A stretch of DNA of 64,000 nt from Pontederia crassipes (taxonomy: Eukaryota > Streptophyta > Magnoliopsida > Commelinales > Pontederiaceae): positions 64,953,646 to 65,017,645 of the forward strand of contig CM060193.1 of NCBI GenBank assembly GCA_030549335.1, read 5' to 3'. The notes under the pieces are model-generated. The model did no database searches. It was not told where the DNA came from and saw only the letters and a list, made by a program, of their open reading frames with translations. Positions 13,577-29,199 of this stretch are shown piece after piece. Position 1 is the stretch's first letter; the number at the start of each line of letters is the position of its first letter. Both the position numbers and the translations under genes were made by a program.

Positions 13577-16500
13577 TTATTTTCCACCTCCAAAGACTTC
13601 CACCTCTTTTCCTCTGGTTCTTCTGTGTATCTTGGTGTGTCTTTCGAGTTCCGTCAAATTGCCGATAGCTTCTGGTTTCTGTGTCCTTATGAAAACATGG
13701 GAAACGCCAATATGTTGATTCTCTTTGTTTGTACTCCTTTTTGCAGTGTCCTTATTTGCAGCATCAATCAAACCTCGTAATTTGGTAAAAGCACTGCGAG
13801 AATCTTCTCTTGGTTCAAAGATTGATGAAGCAAATGACGCATCTGCGACGAAAGATAATGGCCCATTATTGGACATATCCAATGGGACACCAACTGCTCC
13901 ATCCTGGTGAGGTGGTGGGAACTTCTCACTTTTGCTCGTCACATTTACTCTTGTCATCAACCTCCGTCTCTGGAAATAGTAGATAATTTTCAATTAGAAT
14001 ACTGGTCTGATATAATTTTCATGGTGGTTCAAGATTATCCTAATAGTATCTTTTGTTTAACTCAACAACAACAAAGCCTTATCCCACTAGGTGGGGTCGG
14101 CTACATAGATCATACGACGCCATACGTTGATCCATGTTCATAAGATTCGACAGAATTTTATGCTGGCTGTCGGGGCCTAACACAACCCTCCTCCTTTATC
14201 CGGGCTTGGGACCGGCTATAAAATATAGGCGGAGTTTATCTTTTGTTTAACTCATCACGAATAAATTTCCTATGTTTTTTAATAATTCATTAGTGTATGT
14301 TTTCAAGGTTTATTCCTCCGTACATCTAATGGAGAAGACATTTGTCATTAGTATGAAGGGAACATGTCATAACATACTCCTCTGATCCGAGTTACTTACC
14401 CGGACTACATTATTAGACTACCCAACAGTGGCTTTATTTCTGCAGGGGCTCTATGGAAGCCCTTCTCACCAGTCCTCATAGCCAAGGACTGGGGTTTAAC
14501 ATGTGGCTTACTCAAGTGTAGGAACTGGTTAATGGGCTACTAAATTTTGGATCAAAAGTAACTGTGAGACACTAACTGGCATTCTATCGGATTAAGGAAA
14601 TTTGCCCTTGGAAAACTAGGAACATTATGATTGATGTCTGACCCACAATCACGAAGTTTTGTACTTTGAGGCTAAACACATATTTAGACAGCCCCTAACA
14701 ACTTAGGTAGTCTAGCCTGGGCCTCAATTTTTGATATCTTGTGAAGGAGATGCAGCCTTCTTTGGTTTCTGTATTGAGATATTTCATATTAGTCCTTGGT
14801 TTTCTTACATTGACTCATTGTTGAAGGAAATTTAGAGCACTCATATTAGCTTACATGCTCCTTTCAAGTAATTTATGTTATAATATGGGTTTTAAACCCA
14901 TTCAAATAGGAAAGAAATTTTCAATGAGCTTTTGTACCTACTAGGATTTGAAATATGAGAATAAGATACTTATCTTACTACTCACACGTAGTATGCACCA
15001 GTAATTGGTGAACAATACCTCTACTGTTACGCAAAAGCTATACAAATTTTCAGAGGTATGTGGCTTACTACCTCAAGAATGAGGTGATATAACCATGTGC
15101 AAAACCTGCCACATGGGCTCCTGATTTGCAAATGTGTCTAGTGCATATATGGTTCATGTGGACATCAAACTGTTGTGAATTTGCTTGTATGGATGTGTCA
15201 ACGTGAGCACAGTGAAAGCTCATGTGTGATGCTAGGGGTGCTTTCCTTTGTCTCAACACTAATGTTGAAAATATCTCAAACTTTGAATCAACTATCAATC
15301 AATCTAAAAGCTTAAGTATGATCAAGTTTCTGCAAGGATACAGGTGCTCTAGTGATTGATTTGTCAACTTGTGTTTTCCATAAACCGGTGTACATTAGCT
15401 TTTTATTTACTTCTTATGGTTGACATGGAGTCATATGTCACAAAGAAAAAAAAAGAGAGATTGCAATGACGTACATCCAAGTTAATCTTGAGTTCTGCAT
15501 TAGCCTCTGGAGCCGGGACTGCTCTACTCCGTCTTTTATGGGTACCTTGCTTCCTTGTTACTTCAGCCTTGCCTTTCCGATCAGCTGTTTTTTGCCTGTA
15601 CAGAGCCAAAATCTAAAACATCCATTTACAGGCCAAAAGTGAAAACATCCATTGACAGATGCAACATAAAACTATACAGTTATTTGCAGGAATAGCACTT
15701 CCGTCACCTTCTAGCCTTCTCATCCCTTAATTTTGCATCCATTTCTTTGCTTGGAGGATACTGAGGCAAGCTGGAGGGATCACAAGCATAAGGCTCTGTG
15801 CCAAAGAACTGCGTTGGAAGAAACATCAGTTCTCTTGTTTTATGTTAAGTAGTTATGGCTCACATTTGTTTCTTACACTAATTTGTGAATAACCAGAATC
15901 AAAAGTCAGTGAGGTACATTTGATAATCAACATCAACAAACTTGCAGTAAAACAAACAACAATGAACTCTTATCAAAAGCACTCACTGAACTGCTCAGAG
16001 CAGCAGCTGCTGTGCCTCTTTCTTCCGGGTCTATTGAGAGAAGAGTGTCAATAAGAGCAAAAGAGGATTGCGGAAAATCCTTGAACATTTCAGATATACA
16101 ACACTTGTAATTTTGTTGTGGTTTGACGATAGTTGCATGTGGTAACTTGTTCTTTTTCCAGTATTTCTCCGGAGGAGAACCACATAACTTGAATATCTTG
16201 TGCAATTGTTCCACCTGAATGAGCATAGAAGTAATTGAAAACCATGTGCTTATATGTTTAAGGCACAAAATCACAATAACAATCAAAATAAATTGAAGCA
16301 CCAACATCTAGCAACAAGACAATGGATCTGCAACATACATGTTGCAAGGAATTTGTTGAAATGTAAGGTTTTTACTTAACATTAATATATGATTCTGCTA
16401 ACCAAAATAAAAAAGTTATCGATCTTTGCTTCATGCTATCACAAATTGAAATATAGGACAAAATAAGATGTGTGAACTTTAAAACTTAAATATAATGTGG

Positions 16501-17939
16501 CAATCTGCATGGACACACAAAAGTACTTCAATATGACTACACAAAACACTGGATGTACCTCTGTCCGTCCTGGAAGTATTGGCTTCCCAAGAAGCAATTC
16601 TGCTAAAATGCAACCAGCACTCCAGAGGTCAATGCCGACTCCATAGTGAGTGGCACCTAGCAAGAGTTCTGGAGCACGATACCACAAGGTGACAACACGA
16701 CTAGTCATTGGTTGCTTATTATCAGGATAAAATGTAGAAGCCAATCCAAAATCAGCTATCTTAAGTATCCCATCGTTGTCTATTAGCAGATTTGATCCCT
16801 TGATATCACGATGCAGAACTCCATTGCTATGGCAGTGTGCAAGACCGGATAGTAGTTGTTTCATGTAGCATTTAACCTGTTACATATCACAGAAGACATT
16901 GACTTTCAAAAAAAGAAAGAAGAATACATTGCACTCAAGTTATTTGGAAGAAAAGCTGCAACATTTCATAAGAAGAGTAATACTGCACAATTGTTATATC
17001 AACTCTTACTAGAATAAAGCTTGCACATTGTATAGCAATTTAAAATGGTAGATTAGTGACAATTGTGTCTCGTACAAATCCAAGATATCAGATGTTCATG
17101 TAAGGCTTTAACTGTAAAATAGCAATTATCTATCAAATTTATTAATACTTCCGTGAAGAACCAAATCGGCAGGCAAGTCAGTTGAACGAGAAAACTCGAC
17201 TGATAGAACAGTAGAACGGATATTGACGAGCAGGGTGTTTGGTTTCAGGAATGAAGCTATCTGTCTCCATGTAAAAGAAGCAAAGTTTCACTTATAGATA
17301 AAAGCAAATCAGGGCAAAGTTTGAGCTTTCGGACCTGCGCTTCAGAGAACTCGACACCGGGCGCTGCGACGAGTCCCGCAAGGTCGTGCTCCATGTACTC
17401 GAAGATGAGATATAGCGCCGGCGAGACGCGGGATATGACGAGGCCCTCGAGCTTAATGACGTTGGGGTGGTCGAGGCGCCGGAGCACGGAGATCTCCCTG
17501 GCCATGAACCGCACGCTCTCCGGCTCGACGGCTTCGAACCGGACCTTCTTCAGCGCCACCACCCGACCCGTCTCCATGTCCCGCGCCTTGTACACGTTGC
17601 TGTACGTCCCCGACCCAATCTAGACAACCACAAAAATCGAAATTTTTCTTCAAGAATTGCGTACAAAAACCCCCGATTCTTAAAGCAGATGAGATGACTC
17701 ACCTTGGAGAGCTTCTGGAAAGAGTCGGCCCGGCGCGGGGTCCATCCCTGGAGCGCGTCGCCGGCGACGGCCATGAGCCACTCTGGCCATCCGGCGGGGT
17801 TCTTGGCAGGGACGGAAAACGGTGGGGGGAAAACGGCGCTATCAGCGGCCGCGACGGAGGAGCGATCGTCGCCTGAGACGGAGTGCGCTGTCTTCGGTAG
17901 GTCGCCAGTCATGGCACTCTTGCCGAGGACGCAACCCAT
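13577..17939 (-). CDS. CDK-like Ser/Thr protein kinase, At1g54610-like, N-myristoylated
   Basis: Seven exons in transcript order: 17939-17703, 17619-17335, 16876-16559, 16214-15987, 15808-15708, 15595-15475 and 13969-13577; 560 residues, all borders GT-AG. The N-terminus MGCVLGK gives Gly2 and Cys3 as likely myristoylation and palmitoylation sites, implying membrane attachment. The kinase domain starts about residue 76: P-loop IGSGTYSNV (80-88), Lys103 in VALKK, catalytic HRDIKGSN (Asp198), DFG (Asp216) and the CDK-type WYRAPELLLG. All catalytic residues are present. A cyclin-binding-like helix reads PESVRFMAREISVL. The tail carries family motifs FFGTEPYACDPSSLP, AVPAPEANAEL and KSEKFPPPHQDGA. 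This matches the plant CDK-like group of At1g54610 and relatives. Substrates are unknown. Intron 6 is 1505 bp and hosts a SINE. Confidence 0.93.
14047..14064. repeat. target site duplication, left copy
   Basis: TATCTTTTGTTTAACTCA, identical to the copy at 14237-14254, flanks the SINE. Confidence 0.9.
14065..14236 (-). mobile_element. SINE (Angio-domain/Au-like 3' end) in kinase intron 6
   Basis: 172 bp bracketed by perfect 18-bp direct repeats. Read on the minus strand, the 3' part contains GTAGCCGACCCCACCTAGTG followed by GGATAAGGCTTTGTTGTTGT. This resembles the conserved 3' domain and TTG tail of many angiosperm SINEs. The 5' part contains GCCGGTCCCAAGCCCGGATA. Clear Pol III A and B boxes were not identified, so the 5' end may be truncated. 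The identical target duplications indicate recent insertion. It lies in the same orientation as the host transcript and away from the splice sites. Confidence 0.85.
14237..14254. repeat. target site duplication, right copy
   Basis: Second copy of the 18-bp direct repeat flanking the SINE, 18 of 18 bases identical. Confidence 0.9.
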
Positions 17940-20904
<2,965 letters not shown>

Positions 20905-20915
20905 AAAAAAAAAAA
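20905..20915 (-). terminator. Pol III terminator of the tRNA gene
   Basis: An A11 run on the plus strand is a T11 run on the minus strand, 14 nt downstream of the tRNA 3' end. This is the expected Pol III stop. Confidence 0.7.
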
Positions 20916-20929
20916 TCAGAAAGCCGCTC

Positions 20930-21001
20930 TATCAGAGTCAGGTTTCGATCCTGGGACCTGTGGGTTATGGGCCCACCACGCTTCCGCTGCGCCACTCTGA
21001 T
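20930..21001 (-). tRNA. initiator tRNA-Met (CAU)
   Basis: 72 nt on the minus strand, without an intron. Hallmarks of the eukaryotic initiator are visible: an A1-U72 closing pair (ATCAGAG/CTCTGAT), anticodon loop CCCATAA with C33, and T-loop ATCGAAA. The A box is TGGCGCAGCGG and the B box GGATCGAAACC. A CAA motif lies just upstream, as is usual in plants. One oddity: the T stem reads CCAGG/CCTGA, so the 49-65 pair is C-A instead of the usual C-G. The gene may still be functional or may be a slightly decayed copy. Confidence 0.93.
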
Positions 21002-22494
21002 TTATTGAACGAAAAAGAGACCAAATATTAAATATACATGTCAAGACGTCCCAAATCCTTAACAGCAATCCTATTCCTAACCTTTGTTTCATCGGTTTCA
21101 CTCGTCCGTGTGAATCAGTTGGATGGTCATTTTCCTCGCGTTGATAAGTTTGCCTCCTCTTGATGACCACGCAAAGATGTTAAATTGCTCTCTTTTATTC
21201 CACCAAAATTACCCTTCTTTGTCATCATCACCTGATGACTTGTTTGCAGCTGTAATTATGCAATTTGTAATCTTCCCAACAGAAATATGCTCCTCGTAAC
21301 TGTTTCATTTCCTTGCTTCCAATAGATACCATGCTCCCGTGACAGAGTGGCCGGAGTTCAGATCAGCAGCACTGTTTAGAAGCAGTACAAGACTCAGACT
21401 TGCAGTAACCAATTAGCCATTGCTGCTGCAAGCCTGCAACTGCAGGCTTTGCTCACAGGGTAATAGGAATGTAGGACTGGTTCCTGTGTTGATGGTGTTG
21501 CTGGTGAGGCGTTTTGTTCACTTCTTTGTTATTTTTGTAACCAGACATGTGCGGTTGCAGGGAAAGCATTGAACTGGTTGCTTGTTTGATTCGGCTCCAT
21601 CCATAGCTGCTTTCTGTGCACAATATTCATACCCATAAGATAATAAAGCTAGATAACAGTTTTGATATATATATATATATATTATATAATATTATATTCT
21701 ATATATATCTGTTTGATTCGGCTCCATAGCTGATATCTGTAAAGTTGATAGTTTGAAACTGATTTCTTGGTCTGAAAGTTGAATACCCCTGGAATGGCTG
21801 CTTTTTTGTATATGGATTAGTCTTTATGCAATGAATCTGTGTGGAATGTTATGCTTTTGAAGGAAGTGGGCGCAAGTTAACCCCGTGACAATTTACTGAA
21901 GAGAATTACAACTACAAATCTCAAATGGACATATTTACAACTGTGGCAAACAGACTCAGATTTCAAATACTAATTTGTGGACCAAAATCAACTTTGATTG
22001 GGCTTCCTGTTTAACAATGTGATGATTGCCTGGTTTACCTTTTTAGGTGCTAAAGATGCCTGTAGCTGATCTTGAATCATTACATGCTGTAAAGGCTAAA
22101 GGCCAGTCATTTTGGTCCCCTTATCTGCTTATATGTTTTGCTTACAATGTATGCTAAGGAATTACTATTTTCTTGGTTGATTTGAAAGGAACATCCATAA
22201 CTGGATCTCTCAGCTTAGTAAAATACAAAAGACAATAAACTTGGTAATGAATGTAACTTAAAGCCATTGATTATTTTCATCAGGTCAAAAACATATACAA
22301 TGTAAATTAATATGCTACAATAAATTTAACACTGACATGTTTCAACAGCTTGCTGTAGTGTATCTAGATGTAACAATTGTGCTTCACATACAAGAAAAAG
22401 GCAAAAAAATGGAGAAGGGAGAAAGTACAAGGAGCACAATATTTCCACAGTATACACAGATGTCAGTGATGCGAAACTTCTCTTAGAAGAAATT
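21002..22494. other. non-coding interval
   Basis: No gene recognised. It contains a short perfect hairpin (AAGCCTGCA, 2-nt loop, at 21430-21449) and TA-rich repeats near 21666-21705. Confidence 0.5.
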
Positions 22495-22660
22495 TTATTC
22501 TGACTCGATTTCATCTTCATCATTGGGATGTGGCTTGAGAGTTTGGACCTGAGGCTTATAACTCTCACTGTTCCATGCAGCATCAATCTCTGGCAATTTA
22601 TAATCATCAGGCTTCAATGACGACGGGAACTCCAGCAGCTCTGGCAGAACTTGAGGAGCC
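22495..22660 (-). other. possible terminal coding exon of an unrecognised gene
   Basis: On the minus strand a frame reads LPELLEFPSSLKPDDYKLPE, then DAAWNSESYKP, and ends in acidic PNDEDEIESE before a stop at 22497-22495. The composition is ordinary protein-like, unlike the AT-rich noise around it, and a possible AG acceptor lies just upstream. Other frames with protein-like texture occur upstream at about 22765-22840 (TYYYRSLFLDKASEPSNP) and about 23420-23495 (AVEMQIALALECEM). I could not join them into a gene or name a family. It may be an eroded or unrecognised gene. Confidence 0.3.
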
Positions 22661-24718
22661 GTAAAACACACAAAAGTGTTGTTAGTCCAGCAGTAAAATG
22701 GCAGCAAGCTGCACTAGGATTGCTTGGTTCACTGGCCTTATCAAGGAAAAGGCTACGGTAATAGTATGTTGCCACCTGAGACATAAATCCTATTTCAATG
22801 GTCTCAATTTTAACCATAACAGGTGCAAATATTATCGTCAGACTCAGAACAATGTTCATTATTTTTCCAGAACCTTGGCATCTAGGTACCTTCTACTTGC
22901 TGAACAACAGAAGCTTCTTGCCACATTCATTTCTCCTGTTACATATTGATCATAAGCAGTAGTGACTGTCATAAACAAGAGGGCATTAAATCGTTGAAAA
23001 AAAACAATGATATAGTGGTATTCTGAAATACTCGTATATGTACGTAATTCCTATTCCATGCACCCTTGCAGAAACCTTTGGTAGACGAGCTTCTGGATAC
23101 AGGGAAACTTCTGTCAATATCTTTCGACCTTTCTGACTATACTACAATGAGAATTATATGAACAGACAGGAAGTATTGACTTTTAGATTATAAGAAAGTT
23201 ATTAGCATTGAGCTTGATCCTCTTATTCTTAACTCCTACTAACCATGTTCTGGACCGTTCATGCGTCACACCCCAAATATGATATCTTAAACAATGCTTT
23301 GCTAGGTTTGGGATGACATCTTGACCTTTAACTGTTTATATAAATGGTATCAAAGCAATTTGGTACTCTACTTCCCTTTTGGACTGTTAACCTGTGCAAA
23401 TAGCTAACCTCCTCATATACCAAATCTCCTTTGTACAGATAAAGTAGCCATTTCACATTCTAGAGCCAAGGCAATTTGCATTTCCACAGCCTGAAACATT
23501 GAAAGTAAAGGTGAAAATAGATGTCATGCACTTAATAGAGAGAAGCTAGAGGTTCTCATGGATCAACTTAATTAGAAATTGCTGTTATATTGGGGCGATA
23601 TTTGGTGAAAAGTGCTATCTTTAACCAGTTACTTTTCCATGTCATTAACAGATTTATGCCATTGCTTGGATGGACATTGCTTTCATCATGTTCTCGTGCA
23701 GTATCTGTCAGATTTTGCCCGTAGTTATAGATTTGGGGAATAAGAAAATGTGGAAAACATTTCAGGAATTGATTAAAGTAAACCCATGATCTTTCATCAT
23801 CTGTATACTTAAATATCTAGCTCATATACACAGGAAAAATACAAGAGTATCCTGATGCCTTGAGCAACAAATCAACAACAGTCTTATTGGAATCTGTTTG
23901 AGCAAATTATAACCAGTTGGTATCTCTGTTTGCTATATATTTTTACTTAACATTACTATGCTGAGAGGATTTGGAAAGTTTTCCATACATATAATGAGAA
24001 TGAAACTTTTGTCAATTGCTTGCATTAACACAGACCTAATACTTTCTTCTCTAGTGAATCTGTAGAATCCTTAGGCTTAAGTACTAGATTTGCTTCAAAC
24101 AATGACAGCATTGTCATCATGGGAATGACTGCCAACAATTCATACTAATCCATCGCTCACATTTCACCAACTCGTAGATTCAATCATTCAAATCTGACCT
24201 GCCGTCAACATCGAACAGAATATCTTGGATCGATACGGTGTCGGGTTGAGTCAATATCTCCACTGATTTGGTTGAACTACGTGATGGATCACAAAATTGT
24301 CGTTAATCTTTTGGATCACCATCGGCATTGCTATTCATCGATCATTTCGGACTGCCAACGGCAAATAATTCTCTTGTTCTTGGATAAAAGGCAGTTAACC
24401 AATTCTCAGGCATAACATCGAAGTTTTTGCAGCTACATCATCAATATTGTCACCAACTGCATCATGCATTCCAGTAGTTCATTCTCCAACGTCGACTTCT
24501 ATGATATCCCTATTCAGAACAAGAAGGTAGTAAAGTTTTCCTGCAGCAACCAACTAATTCCATGCACTCCAAAAAATTTCATTGCTCCATATTGGATATC
24601 AGCTAAATATCTGAGCTCGTCTTGAAATTCTCTGTTCTAAATATAACCATTACAGGAAAAAGAGAACAATAACCTACACACCATAAATATATACAGTTTC
24701 TTCTTCAAGAAGAGATTT
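22661..24718. other. interval without a supported gene
   Basis: Apart from the protein-like stretches noted for the possible minus-strand exon, nothing is recognised. It includes the 3' flank of the CONSTANS-like gene. Confidence 0.45.
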
Positions 24719-27700
24719 TTATTCATCGTTCCGAGCATTTGAAGCATCTGTGGCTTTAACGAAACGGCCCTTAACTCGTTTCCTCATATCAGCTCTCACC
24801 TTCCTCGACTCGTATCGGATGTGTTTTTCGTATCTGTAAATAGATTGTAGAAATGAAATTTAAAAAAAACATAGTAGAGCTACTAGAGCACGCAGAAGAG
24901 TGAAAGAAAAAGGAGTTTGATGATTTGATCATGACAATAAAACAGTCCATGCCTGCGAGTCTTCCTTTTCTCCTTGTATCGCAACATGGCATTGCCCCTA
25001 TTCTGAGCCAATAAGTCACTGTCAACCTTACTTGCGTTCACTTTCTCATTGCCGACATTGAGATATGGTTCTCCAAAAGAAATCTCTGTGGTACTAATAA
25101 TAGGTCCAGGGTCGTGAGAAGTTTGGCCCCCAGGCCTATCAGTACCCATGGTCCTACTTGTGGAGTTGGATGGCCCTTGCCCTGATGCATCAATTCCATT
25201 TTTCTGCCATCTGTTGTTCATGTCCACCTTTTTCAGCTAGCAAAAGAGAACATATACAAAATTTCGAAGCCTGTCAATGATTTTGAACGAGGTCACAAAT
25301 TTATAATGTATTAGATTCAATATTAGAAGTGATCAGAGAAAACAAGGTGAAATATTTGAATGCAAAGACGCGATAATATGCTGCAGAAGAATTCTGCCAA
25401 TACAAATACATGGAAGAAGTTTCAGGATTGATCTTTAACCTTGGTTATAGGGAAACAAATCAATAATCATAAAAGTGCCAAGCAAATTAATGAAGGTTAT
25501 ACGATTACGTGAGAAGAATTATAAAGAAAGTAATTTAAGAAAAAATACTTTTCATGATAAGTCCATTGTTCATAACTGAAAGTTTCAGATGTGGTGATTT
25601 TGAGATGAACACAAATGGGTAAAAGCATGAATGTCAAATTTGTAACTTTAATGCTTTGTTAAAAGGAATCTGTCTTGCAGGTTGCCAACAAGCATATAGG
25701 TAGAATTGTTAGGGAACTCACGTCCTTGGATGACATGTGGCAAAAATTAGTGGACGAAAGAACCTCATTCACAGAACTGCAAGTTGTCTCATACATTTCG
25801 TCCAGAGTATTTGTAGTTCCCAAGGAGTTTTCCTTTAGAAGTTCAGTGTAGCTTTTGATTGTGAAACCAACACGATTTTCACCAAAACCAACTTCAAGTA
25901 ATGAGCTTTCATCCCTATTCTTCAATCTTCCTGAATTGAAGTCCCATATCTGCCAAACAATCGTGAACATCCAATATGACCATAAGCACATACAGCTCAA
26001 GATGGAAACAATCATATTACGAAATATAATCCAAATGATGAGTTGGGAAAAAAAACTAAACTAAGCATAAAGGTGAAGAAGACCAACAGAGAAAAATGAA
26101 GCACAATGCAAACTGTACTGCTAAAGAGACGATAAAAACTGAATTTTCTGATTGTATCTACCTCTAACTAACGGTAGACTCATATATCTTGTCAAACATT
26201 GTATTGTTTTATCTTGTTTCAATCAATATACTAAGAAAAATAAAGTTCTATGGTATTTCATAATTTGTAGTTACAATGTGTTAAAATTGATTTCAGTCTA
26301 CAAGATGGACATAAGCAAAAGGTAATATGCAGAGAATTTGTGTAGTGAAACAAGCTTCAAAATAAACAGGTGATGAAACGCCAGAATTATCACTCTTTAA
26401 GCAGAGACCATATTTGGCTTCTGTTTCAGTTAACTCCGGTAATTGGCGACCTGGCAGAGCTTAACCTCTAGTCCCATGGAAATCAACCAAACATTATTCT
26501 GCATATAGATATGATGACCATAAGTTCAAACATCTGCTTGAAATTTCCATGCCCTGTCATAAACTGTTCCATAGAGGGAATAACGTTCTTTCATAAAGAA
26601 AGTATTTAGTCAATGATGTCCACTCTAGAATTTGTTGCCTCCTTATACTTTTCTGCTATTATCTTATTGTGCTAGACTTGTTTCTTTCCACAACAAAGAA
26701 AATATGACAAGATTTGTGAAAAACTATTTGGAACATTGGTCCACATCCTATCAATCTTAGATACTGTCGAAGATAGACATGTAGATGCATACCAATTCCA
26801 TCTTGTCCCAGTGGCTAAAAGAGAAAACTACCTCTTTGTGCTGGTTTGGAGAGGTCAGTAGCAATATCAGTTCTCATGTATTGAGAGAACTACCTACTTT
26901 TTGCAGTAAAAGATTCCATACCTCAGCAGCATGGTCTGAAGAGCCATGATCCCATATCAACTCTTCTTCTCCGGCGGCTGCAATCTGATCGCTTCCTTTG
27001 ACAGATGTGCATCCGGAGGGTTCCATCATTAGCAACGAGGTAAATCCCATCTGCTCTATTCTCCCGCCCCCTTCGTCCTCAAGCCGGTCGCCGTTATTCC
27101 TACCTGGCGTGTTCGGACTCAACTCGCACGGCGGTGAGGTTGCTGCCGCAGCCGCTAATTCGACCAATTGTCTGAGCAGTTCTTGCCTGCCCTTCCCGCC
27201 AGACATCGGGGAGCTCTTCTGCTTCTTGGTACATGGCACATACAGTTCACGGAACACCGGATCGGAGGGCTCCATCGGCGGACCGAAGGAAAACCAATCT
27301 TCCTCCGAGACCCAGTTCTCCGGCGGCGCCAAGTGCGGGACCTTGCTTCCGAGGTCAAACCCCCACAGAGCCGCGAGATCCAGTGCCGAGGGGGCGCCAG
27401 AGAATCCCTCCACAGGGGAGATGCGTCGGTTTCCTCCACCTGTGTGCGCGTCAGCGTCGCAGTCGCAGCATAGAGAGAGCCCGTCGTCGGCGCAGAGGTT
27501 GGCGGCGGGGGCGGCGGCGCAGTTGTCGCAGATCGGAGCGCGCGCATGCTTCCGGGCGAGGGCGTTGGCCGCGTGAACGTCGGTGTCGCAGGCGAGGCAG
27601 AGCCGGGCGGAGTCAGCGCGACAGAAGAGGACTGCAGGAGCGGCCCCGCCGCAGAGGTCGCAGGGGGTCCTCGCCGAAGGCCCCCGCCGGCCGCGGCCGC

Positions 27701-27725
27701 AGTCGATCTCCTCGTGTTGTCCCAT
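24719..27725 (-). CDS. CONSTANS-like B-box/CCT transcription factor (COL9-15 type)
   Basis: Four exons in transcript order: 27725-26922, 25949-25722, 25236-24953 and 24833-24719; 476 residues. Two tandem B-boxes: the first from Cys22 ([20 protein letters not shown]) to about 62, the second from Cys66 (CDNC ... [17 protein letters not shown]) to about 100. The family motif [20 protein letters not shown] follows. A CCT domain spans about 424-466 ([16 protein letters not shown] ... RFVKA). This domain order matches plant COL9-COL15 proteins, nuclear regulators of flowering and light responses. The B-boxes mediate protein contacts, and the CCT domain binds DNA with NF-Y partners. Intron 3 splits the CCT domain and appears to use a GC donor (AG|GCATGG) at 24952-24951; the flanking reading frame and domain sequence demand this junction. 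Exon 1 is strongly GC-rich. Confidence 0.93.
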
Positions 27726-28192
27726 CTTCCGCGAGTCACAAACGAACTCTAAATCCGATTCGTCGAAAATTTCGCCGGCGTCGCGTTCCGGCGCTCTTCT
27801 TTGTCTTCCTCCTCCTCCTCGATGGCGATTGTGAGCTCGCTAATAAAAATACATGAATTTTTCGAGCAAAAATGGTACGTGATGCTCTGCAACAAACATC
27901 TTACTTTGCGGTTCTGGGCGACACGTTATAAGTAACTCGATGACGTGGCCGATGCTTATAGGCTTTGTAAGATTTGCTTCGGAGTTCGGAGGAACGCTTT
28001 GCGTACACGGCGGGTCCCGCATGCGAAGTAAAAATATCGGGCCTTTTTGCCGAGGTGGCAGCTGTCGGAGACTGATGAAAAGAACAAGAGATATTTTTTC
28101 TCTCACACCTTTTTTGAAACAATATTCACACGTGGAATTTTTCGTATTGCTATTTTAACTCGAGAACGTTAAAGATTTCAACCATTCTCAAT
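27726..28192 (-). promoter_or_regulatory. 5' flank of the CONSTANS-like gene
   Basis: Moderately GC-rich upstream DNA likely to contain the leader and promoter. No individual element is supported. Confidence 0.35.
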
Positions 28193-28194
28193 AC

Positions 28195-28241
<47 letters not shown>

Positions 28242-28261
28242 TAATAATAATAATAATAATA
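28193..28261. repeat. (AAT)n microsatellite
   Basis: About 23 AAT units with one ACA interruption near 28239. Confidence 0.9.
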
Positions 28262-28642
28262 TATTTTAAAAAATTGATCTCTAAAGTATGTGCAAATATT
28301 TTACTCTCTCAAAATCATAATTTAATTTCCCAAGTAAATAGTTGACAGAAAAACATTAATTGCCTCATCAATGTTTTAAGATAATATTAGTACGACGGTA
28401 TGGATTAAAATCCTCAACGAATTTGAAATTGGCATACGCTGTTTTATTGTTGCCGCTAGTATGATTAATAAGAATATAAAATATTTTAAAAAGTAATTAG
28501 TACATTAATTTAACACAGTATTAAAATCAGAAATTAAGAGTTCAAATTTTGTTAACTATTGTTGAAAACAGTATTTAACCACAATTAAGATCGAAAAAAA
28601 TACTTTTTTAAATGTAGCAATGGGGTTAATTTGGTTTAATCG

Positions 28643-29199
28643 GTGTTAGGGCCGAAAATAAGTTAAGCCGTTCGTGAGCCACTCGTGGTTCGACATATTT
28701 TTGACCCAACTCGGCTTATTCTATTATTAAAATAAGTCGGACTGAAAAATAAAAAAAATTTTATGTTCTTAAAGAGGCTTAGTTTTTTAATAATTGTCTT
28801 AACTTTATACTTTATGAGGCCAATATTTATTAATATATTATATTTTATATATAATTTTTTAAAAAAATAAAAATATTTTTATTTTTTAAAATCTTTAATT
28901 TTGAATTCAATATTACTATTTTTATTATATATTAAAAAAATACCTTTTTTATTTAATTCATATTTATTATTTTTTAATAAATAAGATTTATTATATTTAA
29001 TCTAGTATATTATTAGTTTGACAGGCTAATAAGCTAAGTCAGGCATTAAAAATTAATCAAACAAGTCAAGCTAAGCTTATGTCTTTGTCTTGTTATATGT
29101 GGCTATAGGTCTGACTCAAATATTTTTATTTTATAATAAATTTGACCTATTTAGGTGGAAGTCTAACTCGACTTAACTCATGTCCGACCATTCTAACAC
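28643..29199. mobile_element. possible hAT-like non-autonomous element
   Basis: The ends GTGTTAGGGCCG and, read inward from the right, GTGTTAGAATGG share seven terminal bases. The left subterminal region has inverted words (TTCGTGAGCC ... GTGGTTCGAC), followed by an AT-rich middle. This organisation is typical of plant hAT derivatives. No target duplication was found, so the ends are tentative. Confidence 0.35.

Noticed and set aside
26998-27856. Long plus-strand frames opposite the CONSTANS-like first exon
   Set aside because: Antisense shadows of a GC-rich exon; the minus strand carries the clear B-box domains.
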